Of a stretch of 40,332 nucleotides of DNA, positions 14,729 through 20,315 are shown piece by piece; positions within the stretch are counted from its first letter, which is position 1, and every line of letters starts with the position of its first letter. Below the pieces are notes generated by a model. That model saw nothing but the letters and a program-made list of their open reading frames with translations. It made no database searches and had not been told where the DNA came from. This DNA is from Patescibacteria group bacterium (GTDB lineage Bacteria; Patescibacteriota; Patescibacteriia; Buchananbacterales; SURF-54). Made by a program: the position numbers and the translations under genes. The stretch is taken from NCBI GenBank assembly GCA_018818885.1, contig JAHIRB010000032.1, positions 1 through 40,332 on the forward strand, in the 5' to 3' direction.

Positions 14729-15280
14729 ATGGTTCATTTTTCAGGTAAATCACAATTAATTGATGCAGAAAAAATTTTTCAGCATCTTGACCTAGAAGAA
14801 GGGCAAAAAATTGCTGATCTTGGCTGTGGTGGTACTGGACATTTTACTATTCCTGCTGCAAGATTAGTGGGTAAAAATGGTATGGTATATGCAGTTGACA
14901 TCCTTAGATCCTTACTCAAAGAAAACGCCAGACGAGCTAGAATGTCAGGTGTAAATAATATAAAAACTATTTGGTCGAATTTAGAAATATACGGAGCTAC
15001 AAAAATACCTGCCAATAATTTGGATGTAGCCATGCTAATAAATACCATGTTTCATTCCAAACAACACGATGCCATAATGAAGGAAGCAATGAGGTTAACC
15101 AAAAAAAACGGTCGTATCTTAGTCTGCGATTGGAAAAAAGCAGCCAGCCCAATTGGGCCACCAACTATTGACAGAGTAGCCCCACAAGAGATAAAAATAA
15201 TAGCAAAGTCTTTAGACTTAAAATTAATAGAAGAATTTTCTGCTGGAAAATATCACTACGGCTTAATCTTTATTAAGTAA
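14729..15280 (+). CDS. SAM-dependent methyltransferase, UbiE-like
   Basis: Small Rossmann methyltransferase of 183 aa. Motif I is KIADLGCGGTGHFTIPAARLVGKNGMVYAVDIL (residues ~27-60), and AMLINTMFHSKQHDAIMKEAMRLTKKNGRILVCDWKK gives the later motifs. The N-terminus VHFSGKSQLIDAEKIFQHLDLEEGQ is shared with UbiE/arsenite-methyltransferase-like proteins of candidate phyla. The substrate is unknown. Its TAA stop is directly followed by the ATG of the membrane protein at 15281, so the two are translationally coupled. Confidence 0.88.
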   Translation: MVHFSGKSQLIDAEKIFQHLDLEEGQKIADLGCGGTGHFTIPAARLVGKNGMVYAVDILRSLLKENARRARMSGVNNIKTIWSNLEIYGATKIPANNLDVAMLINTMFHSKQHDAIMKEAMRLTKKNGRILVCDWKKAASPIGPPTIDRVAPQEIKIIAKSLDLKLIEEFSAGKYHYGLIFIK

Positions 15281-15688
15281 ATGAACGAATTTTTAAGACA
15301 ACTTGTCACTCCGTCGCAATTATTTACCATGCGTCCAAACCCAATCAACCTATCTACCTTTATGATGTTGGCTGGTTTTTTTATTGTTTTTGTAGCTATT
15401 GCCGCAGGATTTTTCCTTTTAGCAAGAAGAAACAAAAAAGATTATTTACTAAATAAATCATACAACAACTTTGGCGCAAACTTTTTAACCATCGGCTTGA
15501 TAGGAATTGTCTATTCATGGTTTGCTTATATTATGGTTCACGCCTTTTCTAATCGATTAATTTTTATTTTTTTGATATTGGTATTTTTAGTGTGGTTAGG
15601 TTTTATACTTCGTTTTCATTTAGTTAAAATTCCACGCGTTAAAAAACAAAGAAAAGAAAAAAATGAATTCAAAAAATACTTACCATAG
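15281..15688 (+). CDS. Three-helix membrane protein, 135 aa
   Basis: Three hydrophobic segments, residues ~27-48 (FMMLAGFFIVFVAIAAGFFLLA), ~67-88 and ~92-112 (LIFIFLILVFLVWLGFILRF), with a Lys-rich cytoplasmic-looking C-terminus (KIPRVKKQRKEKNEFKKYLP). No family is recognised. It starts at the base after the methyltransferase stop, a tight coupling that suggests a shared function, possibly at the membrane. The gap to yraN holds a 17-bp inverted repeat. Confidence 0.75.
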   Translation: MNEFLRQLVTPSQLFTMRPNPINLSTFMMLAGFFIVFVAIAAGFFLLARRNKKDYLLNKSYNNFGANFLTIGLIGIVYSWFAYIMVHAFSNRLIFIFLILVFLVWLGFILRFHLVKIPRVKKQRKEKNEFKKYLP

Positions 15689-15692
15689 GAAA

Positions 15693-15746
15693 ACTAATAA
15701 ATACGAATGAGTAAACAAATAAGTACGAACATTCGTTTTTATTAGT
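15693..15746. repeat. Intergenic inverted repeat
   Basis: ACTAATAAATACGAATG (15693-15709) pairs with CATTCGTTTTTATTAGT (15730-15746) with one mismatch; the loop repeats the same words. One of several word-permuted spacers. Confidence 0.75.
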
Positions 15747-15765
15747 TGATAATTCGTTTAAATTA

Positions 15766-16119
15766 GTGACTTACAAACAACAACTCGGACGGCGCGGAGA
15801 AAAAATTGCCCGCCGTTTTTTGGTTGAGCGAGGATATTTGATTATGGAAACAAATTTTCATACCCGTGATGGTGAGATCGATATTATTGCATTTAAAGAT
15901 AGTAAGATTTATTTTGTAGAAGTCAAAACAAGAACTTCTGATTTTTTTGGTGGGGGTGAAGAAGCAGTTGATGAAAGAAAAATTGAAAAATTGACATTAT
16001 GCGCTCAAAAATATATTCAAATTTATAATATTGATTACATGTGGCAGATAGATTTGATATCGATACTAATTGATGAAAAGAATGCCAAGATAAAACATAT
16101 TAAAAATATTACATTCTAA
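15766..16119 (+). CDS. yraN: UPF0102 / YraN family endonuclease-like protein
   Basis: GTG start. The sequence LGRRGEKIARRFLVERGYLIMETNFHTRDGEIDIIAFKDSKIYFVEVKTRTSDFFGGGEEAVDERK is the family core. It carries the restriction-endonuclease-like fold residues: Glu in GE (helix 1), GEIDII and FVEVKTR, the D-ExK type metal site. The 117-aa length fits. The biological role is uncertain, with links to DNA recombination and repair suggested by the fold. In many genomes yraN sits next to rnhB, and here rnhB is 1.2 kb upstream, which supports the assignment. Confidence 0.93.
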   Translation: MTYKQQLGRRGEKIARRFLVERGYLIMETNFHTRDGEIDIIAFKDSKIYFVEVKTRTSDFFGGGEEAVDERKIEKLTLCAQKYIQIYNIDYMWQIDLISILIDEKNAKIKHIKNITF

Positions 16120-16124
16120 ACAAA

Positions 16125-16170
16125 GCCGAGGCATCTTCATCCTGAGTTTAACGAAGGACTTGCCTCGGCT
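16125..16170 (+). repeat. Hairpin carrying the CATCCTGAG...GAAGGA motif
   Basis: AGCCGAGGCA and TGCCTCGGCT (10 bp) enclose CATCCTGAGTTTAACGAAGGA, a member of the motif family at 364 and 771. It lies just after yraN and could end its transcript, but no T run follows. Confidence 0.5.
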
Positions 16171-16175
16171 GCAAT

Positions 16176-16221
16176 AAAAAGCGCCTGCCCCAGGAGAACC
16201 GATGTTCCCTGAGACAGGCGC
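16176..16221 (-). terminator. Terminator of ankyrin gene 1
   Basis: On the minus strand GCGCCTG...CAGGCGC with inner CAGG/CCTG pairs, followed by TTTTT. Confidence 0.75.
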
Positions 16222-16230
16222 GATGGTTTG

Positions 16231-17133
16231 CTACATCTGTTTGCGAGTGAAGAGCTCCTCCATTTTATCACTCCAGATGTAATCTCCGGCAATATTTCCG
16301 TTATCTTCTTGACAATTCGCATCTGCTCCGTATGTGAGCAGTATATCTGCTGCCAAGACGTTATTGGCGATGACTGCATGGATCAAAGCTGTCCTGCCGA
16401 ACGGTTGTGATCTGGCATTAATGTCAGCTCCGACCCGGATCAACATGATCATAATGTTGATGTGGCCGTGCCACGCCGCACCCATTAATGGGGTTTCCCC
16501 TTCATTGCTCGAAAGATTCACGTCGGCACCTTCAGCAATTAGATACTTAACGGCATCATCGTAGCCGTAGTAAGCTGCCGTTTTCAACGCTGTCCAACCT
16601 TGATTGTCCTTATAGTTGATGTCAGCTCCTTTTTCCAACAGAAGCTTTGCGGTGGACAAATGGTTGAGTTGGACAGAGAGGCCAAGTGCTGTTGAGCCAT
16701 AATGATTTTCGCCGATCGTCAAATCAGCATCATTTTCTGCTAATATACGGACCGATTCAGTGTGGCCACTCATAGCAGCATACATCACGGCGGTGTAACC
16801 GCTTGCGTCCTGTTTGTCAATCTCGATTCTCTCGGCTTTGACGAGCACTTCGATGACTTTGTCATTACCTCTCTGTGCTGCGAGTATTAGCGCGTTATAA
16901 CCGAAATCGCCGGTCGCGTTTGGATCCACACCTTTTTCGAGCAGGTAGGATACGTCTTTGGCCATGTCTTCGGATGCGCAGAATAAAAGATTCTTTTCGG
17001 TGACTTTGGGAACCACATGCACCCCTGCCTCCGCCGGCACTATCGACATCAAAACAACGGCCATCACGAGCAATGTCAAAGCCATCAGCATTGCTTTTTT
17101 CGGGTCGAAGTACGACAACATTATAATCCACAT
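16231..17133 (-). CDS. Secreted ankyrin-repeat protein
   Basis: AAGGAG lies 8 nt before the ATG at 17133, so MWIIMLSYFDPKKAMLMALTLLVMAVVLMSIVPAEA|GVH is the N-terminus. It contains a hydrophobic segment with an A-x-A cleavage site, so the ~265-aa mature protein is exported. It is made of about seven ankyrin repeats, for example SGYTAVMYAAMSGHTESVRILAENDADL, QGWTALKTAAYYGYDDAVKYLIAEGADVN and EGETPLMGAAWHGHINIMIMLIRVGADIN, which form a protein-binding solenoid. An exported ankyrin protein in a presumed epibiont could bind host proteins (inference). The gene is less AT-rich than its surroundings. The promoter at 17254-17282 and a long leader with an extra AGGAGG precede it. Confidence 0.85.
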   Translation of the reverse strand: MWIIMLSYFDPKKAMLMALTLLVMAVVLMSIVPAEAGVHVVPKVTEKNLLFCASEDMAKDVSYLLEKGVDPNATGDFGYNALILAAQRGNDKVIEVLVKAERIEIDKQDASGYTAVMYAAMSGHTESVRILAENDADLTIGENHYGSTALGLSVQLNHLSTAKLLLEKGADINYKDNQGWTALKTAAYYGYDDAVKYLIAEGADVNLSSNEGETPLMGAAWHGHINIMIMLIRVGADINARSQPFGRTALIHAVIANNVLAADILLTYGADANCQEDNGNIAGDYIWSDKMEELFTRKQM

Positions 17134-17253
17134 TTGATTTCTCCTTTTGTTTTTCACTTTCCAGTTATGTTGTTTTTGTACTAATTCTACTGCTTTTTTG
17201 ATTGTTTTACCAACCTCCTTTCAAAGTACTATCATTGATTTTCAATGAATATA
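17134..17253 (-). promoter_or_regulatory. Long leader of ankyrin gene 1 with an orphan ribosome site
   Basis: On the minus strand the leader holds a hairpin ATTCATTGA/TCAATGAT and GAAAGGAGG followed by TTGGTAAAACAATC. A TTG directly after AGGAGG would give an 8-codon peptide. The frame in phase with the ankyrin gene (IKKAVELVQKQHNWKVKNK) is open but has no normal start before the GTG at 17157. Confidence 0.4.
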
Positions 17254-17282
17254 AGTATAGCATAAAACGCCATTTTTGTCAA
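17254..17282 (-). promoter_or_regulatory. Promoter of ankyrin gene 1
   Basis: On the minus strand TTGACA (17282-17277), 17 nt, TATACT (17259-17254). The IS1595-type insertion starts just 13 bp upstream of the -35 box. Confidence 0.75.
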
Positions 17283-17286
17283 ACCT

Positions 17287-17294
17287 AAAATTCC
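17287..17294. repeat. Target site duplication, left copy
   Basis: AAAATTCC, repeated exactly at 18163-18170 on the other side of the IS. Confidence 0.85.
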
Positions 17295-18162
17295 GGGTAT
17301 ACCACAGCAGTTGGAACATGAGGTAAACTAGTATATAGTAATAATTAACCTAATGTTCTATGATTGCATTATTAAACCAAATCCCTAGTGAAGCTCAAAT
17401 TAAAAAACATTTAAGAAAAGTTATCTTTGGTCAGAATATGTTTTGTGTCCACTGTCGTTCTAGGAATGTTCGTCGTTTTGAAAATAGATATCGTTGTCAA
17501 AAATGTAAAAAACCTTTCTCTCTTTTATCTGGTACTTGGTTAAAAGGTATGAAAATATCTTTACGAACATTTTGGGCATTACTGTGGTGCTGGACTCAGG
17601 CTATACCAGTTAAGCAAACCCAGAAATTATGCCATGTCCATGAAAATAGTGTCTATCATTGGTTTCGAGAGTTTAGGCTTCATTTACCCCAATTTGAACC
17701 TATTTTAGAGGGTGTTGTTCAAATGGATGAAGCTTACTTTAAAAACCTATCACTCATTATGGCTAAACAGGTTGGTTCTAACAAAATAGCTCATCAAATA
17801 ATATTTAAAAACTCAGTAGATAAAAGTGAGGCTGCTAACTTTCTTTTTCAATATATTCAACCTAAGAGTCAATTACAAACTGATGGAGCAGGCATATATC
17901 GTGGTATTGATCAGTGGTGGCAAGTTAGGCATAAAAAGGATATTCATAGTAAGTGGGAATTCGAATTAACTTCTGAAATTGAAGGCATGTTTGGTAATCT
18001 AAGGACTTTCATTAGAAGAATGTATCATCATACTACACCCCAATACTTACCTGAATATGTGAGTGAATTCTGCCTTAGATTTTGCTCACCTGAAATGTTT
18101 GAAAATCCTCTAAATTATCTAAAAAAATCACTTTAAGCTGTTCCATCTGCTATGGATTACCC
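17295..18162 (+). mobile_element. Complete IS1595-family insertion sequence, 868 bp
   Basis: The ends are imperfect inverted repeats: GGGTATACCACAGCAGTTGG at the left and GGGTAATCCATAGCAGATGG on the reverse strand at the right (20 of 24 positions match when extended to GAACA). An 8-bp direct duplication AAAATTCC flanks it, the size typical of this family. The single transposase gene is intact, so the copy may be recent and active. Confidence 0.9.
17360..18136 (+). CDS. IS1595-type transposase (ISXO2-like)
   Basis: 258-aa transposase. The N-terminal zinc ribbon FCVHCRSRNVRRFENRYRCQKCKKPFSLLSGT (residues ~28-60) is followed by a helix-turn-helix (AIPVKQTQKLCHVHENSVYHWFREFR) and the DDE core: VQMDEAYF, QTDGAGIYRGI and the acidic end SEIEGMFGNLRTFIRRMYH. 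This order is diagnostic for the ISXO2/IS1595 group. It cuts and joins DNA at the terminal inverted repeats listed with the element. Frame and length are intact. Confidence 0.93.
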   Translation: MIALLNQIPSEAQIKKHLRKVIFGQNMFCVHCRSRNVRRFENRYRCQKCKKPFSLLSGTWLKGMKISLRTFWALLWCWTQAIPVKQTQKLCHVHENSVYHWFREFRLHLPQFEPILEGVVQMDEAYFKNLSLIMAKQVGSNKIAHQIIFKNSVDKSEAANFLFQYIQPKSQLQTDGAGIYRGIDQWWQVRHKKDIHSKWEFELTSEIEGMFGNLRTFIRRMYHHTTPQYLPEYVSEFCLRFCSPEMFENPLNYLKKSL

Positions 18163-18170
18163 AAAATTCC
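18163..18170. repeat. Target site duplication, right copy
   Basis: AAAATTCC, identical to 17287-17294. Confidence 0.85.
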
Positions 18171-18178
18171 TACATTCT

Positions 18179-18256
18179 CGTAGGTCGAGTTTCCCCGACT
18201 GTGGCGGACAGGCATACCCGACACCTGTATTTGACGCTCAAGTATAGAAACTTGAG
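18179..18256. repeat. 78-bp direct repeat, copy 1
   Basis: Begins CGTAGGTCGAGTTTCCCCGA and ends with the hairpin CTCAAGT-atagaa-ACTTGAG; internal CAGG...CCTG hairpin. Identical over 78 bp to 19572-19649. The GTAGGTCGRG core also occurs in the REP-like sequences of the RAYT locus at 30.6-31.1 kb. Confidence 0.9.
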
Positions 18257-18266
18257 CTACTGAGAT

Positions 18267-18300
18267 AAAAAAACGCCTGCCCGGTTTTACCCAGACAGGC
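18267..18300 (-). terminator. Terminator of ankyrin gene 2
   Basis: On the minus strand GCCTGTCTGGG...CCGGGCAGGC followed by GTTTTTTT. Confidence 0.75.
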
Positions 18301-18326
18301 ATTCGTCTTTGCGACTTCCTCCGCGC

Positions 18327-18929
18327 CTACCCCATTTCCCGATATTTCTTCTTGCCTGATTCCAGGAGCGCATCGTAACTATGATAAGACGTCTTGATTG
18401 CCCAGTCCTTGGCGGTTTTTTTGAACACATCCTTGATATTAGGATTGGCGCCAGCTTGAGCTAGCAAACAGGCAGATGGTTCATTGAGACACACTACTGC
18501 GACTGCAAGTGGAGTGCTAAACAGATTATCCAAAACATCAAGTTTTGCTCCTTTATTTATTAGGAGTTTTATGACCTCTGTTCTGTTTAGCGCTGCGGCG
18601 TAATGAAGCGGGGTCCACCCGCCACTGCTTTGCGCGTTGATATTCGCTCCACGGTTTATCAATACCTTACAGATATCGACAAAACCGTGTTCAGCTGCAT
18701 AATGCAGCGCCGACTTCTCCAAATTATCAACTGTGTTTACGTCTGCATACCTCTTTACGACAACACCGAGCAATTCTTCGCCAGGAAAGTTGTTGTGCTG
18801 TTGCTTGTATTCGATGAACTCGTCCATATCCTGGTTACCAAAATTAGACGTTAAACCCATGATACTGACGATGATAACGACGACTGCCGCCGTAAAAATC
18901 ATACCTGGTGTAATGCGAATAGGTTCCAT
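18327..18929 (-). CDS. Membrane-anchored ankyrin-repeat protein
   Basis: GGAGGG about 7 nt before the ATG at 18929 favours MEPIRITPGMIFTAAVVVIIVSIMGL over the track start. The first ~30 residues form one membrane segment. The rest (~165 aa) is mostly four ankyrin repeats, such as LEKSALHYAAEHGFVDICKVLINRGANIN, GGWTPLHYAAALNRTEVIKLLINKGAKLD and FSTPLAVAVVCLNEPSACLLAQAGANPN. It probably presents a protein-binding surface outside or along the membrane. It is preceded by a 30-aa membrane peptide gene ending 18 bp before it, so the two form an operon. Base composition is closer to ankyrin gene 1 than to the core genes. Confidence 0.82.
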   Translation of the reverse strand: MEPIRITPGMIFTAAVVVIIVSIMGLTSNFGNQDMDEFIEYKQQHNNFPGEELLGVVVKRYADVNTVDNLEKSALHYAAEHGFVDICKVLINRGANINAQSSGGWTPLHYAAALNRTEVIKLLINKGAKLDVLDNLFSTPLAVAVVCLNEPSACLLAQAGANPNIKDVFKKTAKDWAIKTSYHSYDALLESGKKKYREMG

Positions 18930-18947
18930 TACTTTTCCCTCCATTTC

Positions 18948-19040
18948 CTAGATTGTAGCCAAAGCATAGATTGCTAAAACAATCAACACACCCAGCACGT
19001 GCCGAATGTCGTAGAAAAACTTCTGCCAATTATTATTCAT
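18948..19040 (-). CDS. 30-aa single-pass membrane peptide (not in ORF track)
   Basis: ATG at 19040 is preceded by GGAGG at 9 nt. The peptide MNNNWQKFFYDIRHVLGVLIVLAIYALATI has an amphipathic start and one hydrophobic helix (HVLGVLIVLAIYALATI), so it is likely a small membrane protein. The ribosome site of ankyrin gene 2 lies between its stop and the next start, which fits co-translation. Function unknown. Confidence 0.6.
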   Translation of the reverse strand: MNNNWQKFFYDIRHVLGVLIVLAIYALATI

Positions 19041-19055
19041 GATTTTTTGCCTCCA

Positions 19056-19229
19056 TTAATCTATAGAGCATGTATTTTGAAGCAACTCAATTATTGAATC
19101 ACCCATTCCAGCTTTTACATAGTCAATAGCTGTTTTCCCATCGTCATCTTGGATATTAATGTGAGTTACTAATCTTCCTCTATCGTTTCGGTGATTTACG
19201 AAGTTTTTAAGAATTATTATTATGGAGCT
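19056..19229 (-). pseudogene. Fragment of a third ankyrin-repeat gene
   Basis: The minus frame reads LKNFVNHRNDRGRLVTHINIQDDDGK followed by TAIDYVKAGMGDSIIELLQNTCSID and then TAA. DDDGKTAIDYVKAGMGDSIIELLQ is a recognisable ankyrin repeat. The frame is bounded upstream by TGA and has no normal start codon, so only the C-terminal end of a gene remains. It ends 16 bp before the ATG of the 30-aa peptide. Confidence 0.55.
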
Positions 19230-19252
19230 TCAACTGCTTGAGTTTCTTGAGC

Positions 19253-19447
19253 CTATTTTTCTTCTTTATCTTTTCTTAATTCATATCTATAACTAGCACA
19301 TTGCATAACATGTGGGCAATTATAAAAAACACCAAATCCTCTACAAACTGCGAGATTTATGCAATCTTCTGCAGTATATCTCGGGCAAATTTCTCTATCT
19401 TTAATAAATAGATGACGTTCAATTTCATTTAGAGTTCCAGTTATCAT
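19253..19447 (-). CDS. Cys-rich small protein, 64 aa
   Basis: AAGGAG 7 nt before the ATG fixes the start. The sequence has six Cys residues: ICPRY, EDCINLAVCRG, FYNCPHVMQCASYRYE. They could bind metal or form disulfides, but there is no signal peptide. The frame stays open past the TAG stop for ten sensible codons (AQETQAVEAP) and then meets three successive TAA codons, so the amber stop may be a recent mutation or a weak stop. Family unknown. The promoter is at 19527-19555. Confidence 0.65.
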   Translation of the reverse strand: MITGTLNEIERHLFIKDREICPRYTAEDCINLAVCRGFGVFYNCPHVMQCASYRYELRKDKEEK

Positions 19448-19526
19448 TTTTCTTCTCCTTGTTTGGTCTTTTGATCCATTCCTTATTTAACAATTGTAGT
19501 GTGCAATTTTGATACAAAGTGCATTC

Positions 19527-19555
19527 TTTTTAGCTAAAAATTACGAATTTGTCAA
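19527..19555 (-). promoter_or_regulatory. Promoter of the 64-aa gene
   Basis: On the minus strand TTGACA, 17 nt, TAAAAA; the long leader continues to AAGGAG. Confidence 0.5.
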
Positions 19556-19571
19556 CTATTAACCGCTGTCG

Positions 19572-19649
19572 CGTAGGTCGAGTTTCCCCGACTGTGGCGG
19601 ACAGGCATACCCGACACCTGTATTTGACGCTCAAGTATAGAAACTTGAG
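19572..19649. repeat. 78-bp direct repeat, copy 2
   Basis: Identical to 18179-18256. The two copies, in the same orientation, bracket ankyrin gene 2, the 30-aa peptide, the ankyrin fragment and the Cys-rich gene. Confidence 0.9.
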
Positions 19650-19663
19650 TTACAGAATGGTGC

Positions 19664-19692
19664 TTGACAAGTTTTTTACTTTCGTTTATTAT
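19664..19692 (+). promoter_or_regulatory. Promoter upstream of the four-helix-bundle / nusA genes
   Basis: TTGACA (19664-19669), 17 nt, TATTAT (19687-19692), start near 19699. Confidence 0.75.
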
Positions 19693-19701
19693 GTCTATAT
19701 T

Positions 19702-19729
19702 GGTAGCTTAAAGAGCTACCAGTTTTTTT
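19702..19729 (+). terminator. Attenuator-type terminator in the leader
   Basis: GGTAGCT-taaag-AGCTACC followed by AG and seven T residues, placed only ~3 nt after the predicted start. It would stop most transcripts before the genes. It is followed by CGGAG and a minimal ATG-TAA reading frame. Confidence 0.75.
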
Positions 19730-19776
19730 CGGAGAAATTATGTAATGTAACGAGTAGTGATGAAGTTATGAAGTTA

Positions 19777-19809
19777 ATGTAGTTAATGAAGAACTCTCAT
19801 TAACTACAT
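19777..19809. repeat. Intergenic inverted repeat
   Basis: ATGTAGTTAATGA (19777-19789) and TCATTAACTACAT (19797-19809), 13 bp perfect, within a longer run of permuted TTAACT words. Confidence 0.8.
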
Positions 19810-19880
19810 CTCTCCATTAACTCTCGTTAACTGACCGTAACTTCCCTTAACCTAACTCACACGGCCACAGGAGAATTATA

Positions 19881-20258
19881 ATGTCTAAAAGATTTCTTGA
19901 CCTTCGAATATGGCAAGAAGGTTATGACCTTTTACTTAAAATTTACGAAATAACAACTCACTTTCCTAATCATGAAAAGTATTCTCTTACCAGCCAAATA
20001 ACAAGATCTGCCAATTCAGTGATCGCTAATATTGCTGAAAGTCATGGAAGATATTACTTTGCTGATAAAATTAGAGTGCTTTATCTTGCAAGAGCTGAAC
20101 TTGAAGAAACCCAAAGTCATTTAAGAGTTGCGTACGGTTTAAACTATATTAATAAAGAAAAATACAATCAATTATTTAATAGATATGATGGATTACGTAT
20201 TGGAATAAATATGTATATACATTCGCTACGAATAAGTAAAATGTCGAAACTACATTAA
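19881..20258 (+). CDS. Four-helix-bundle protein (23S rRNA intervening-sequence family)
   Basis: Protein of 125 aa with the family pattern FLDLRIWQEGYDLLLKIYEIT, FPNHEKYSLTSQITRSANSVIANIAESHGR, LYLARAELEETQSHLRVAYGL and a last helix YDGLRIGINMYIHSLR. This family (TIGR02436) is found inside 23S rRNA intervening sequences and as stand-alone genes in many bacteria. It forms pentamers of four-helix bundles; its role is not settled. CAGGAG before the ATG is a good ribosome site. The gene lies in the leader region of nusA, 57 bp before it, rather than in an rRNA gene. Confidence 0.92.
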   Translation: MSKRFLDLRIWQEGYDLLLKIYEITTHFPNHEKYSLTSQITRSANSVIANIAESHGRYYFADKIRVLYLARAELEETQSHLRVAYGLNYINKEKYNQLFNRYDGLRIGINMYIHSLRISKMSKLH

Positions 20259-20315
20259 CTCCATCACTCCATTAACTTAATTATCTACACTTAACTTCAC
20301 TAACCAAGCAAACAT

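Noticed and set aside
16895-17131. Minus-strand second ORF inside ankyrin gene 1
   Set aside because: Shadow frame of the ankyrin gene.
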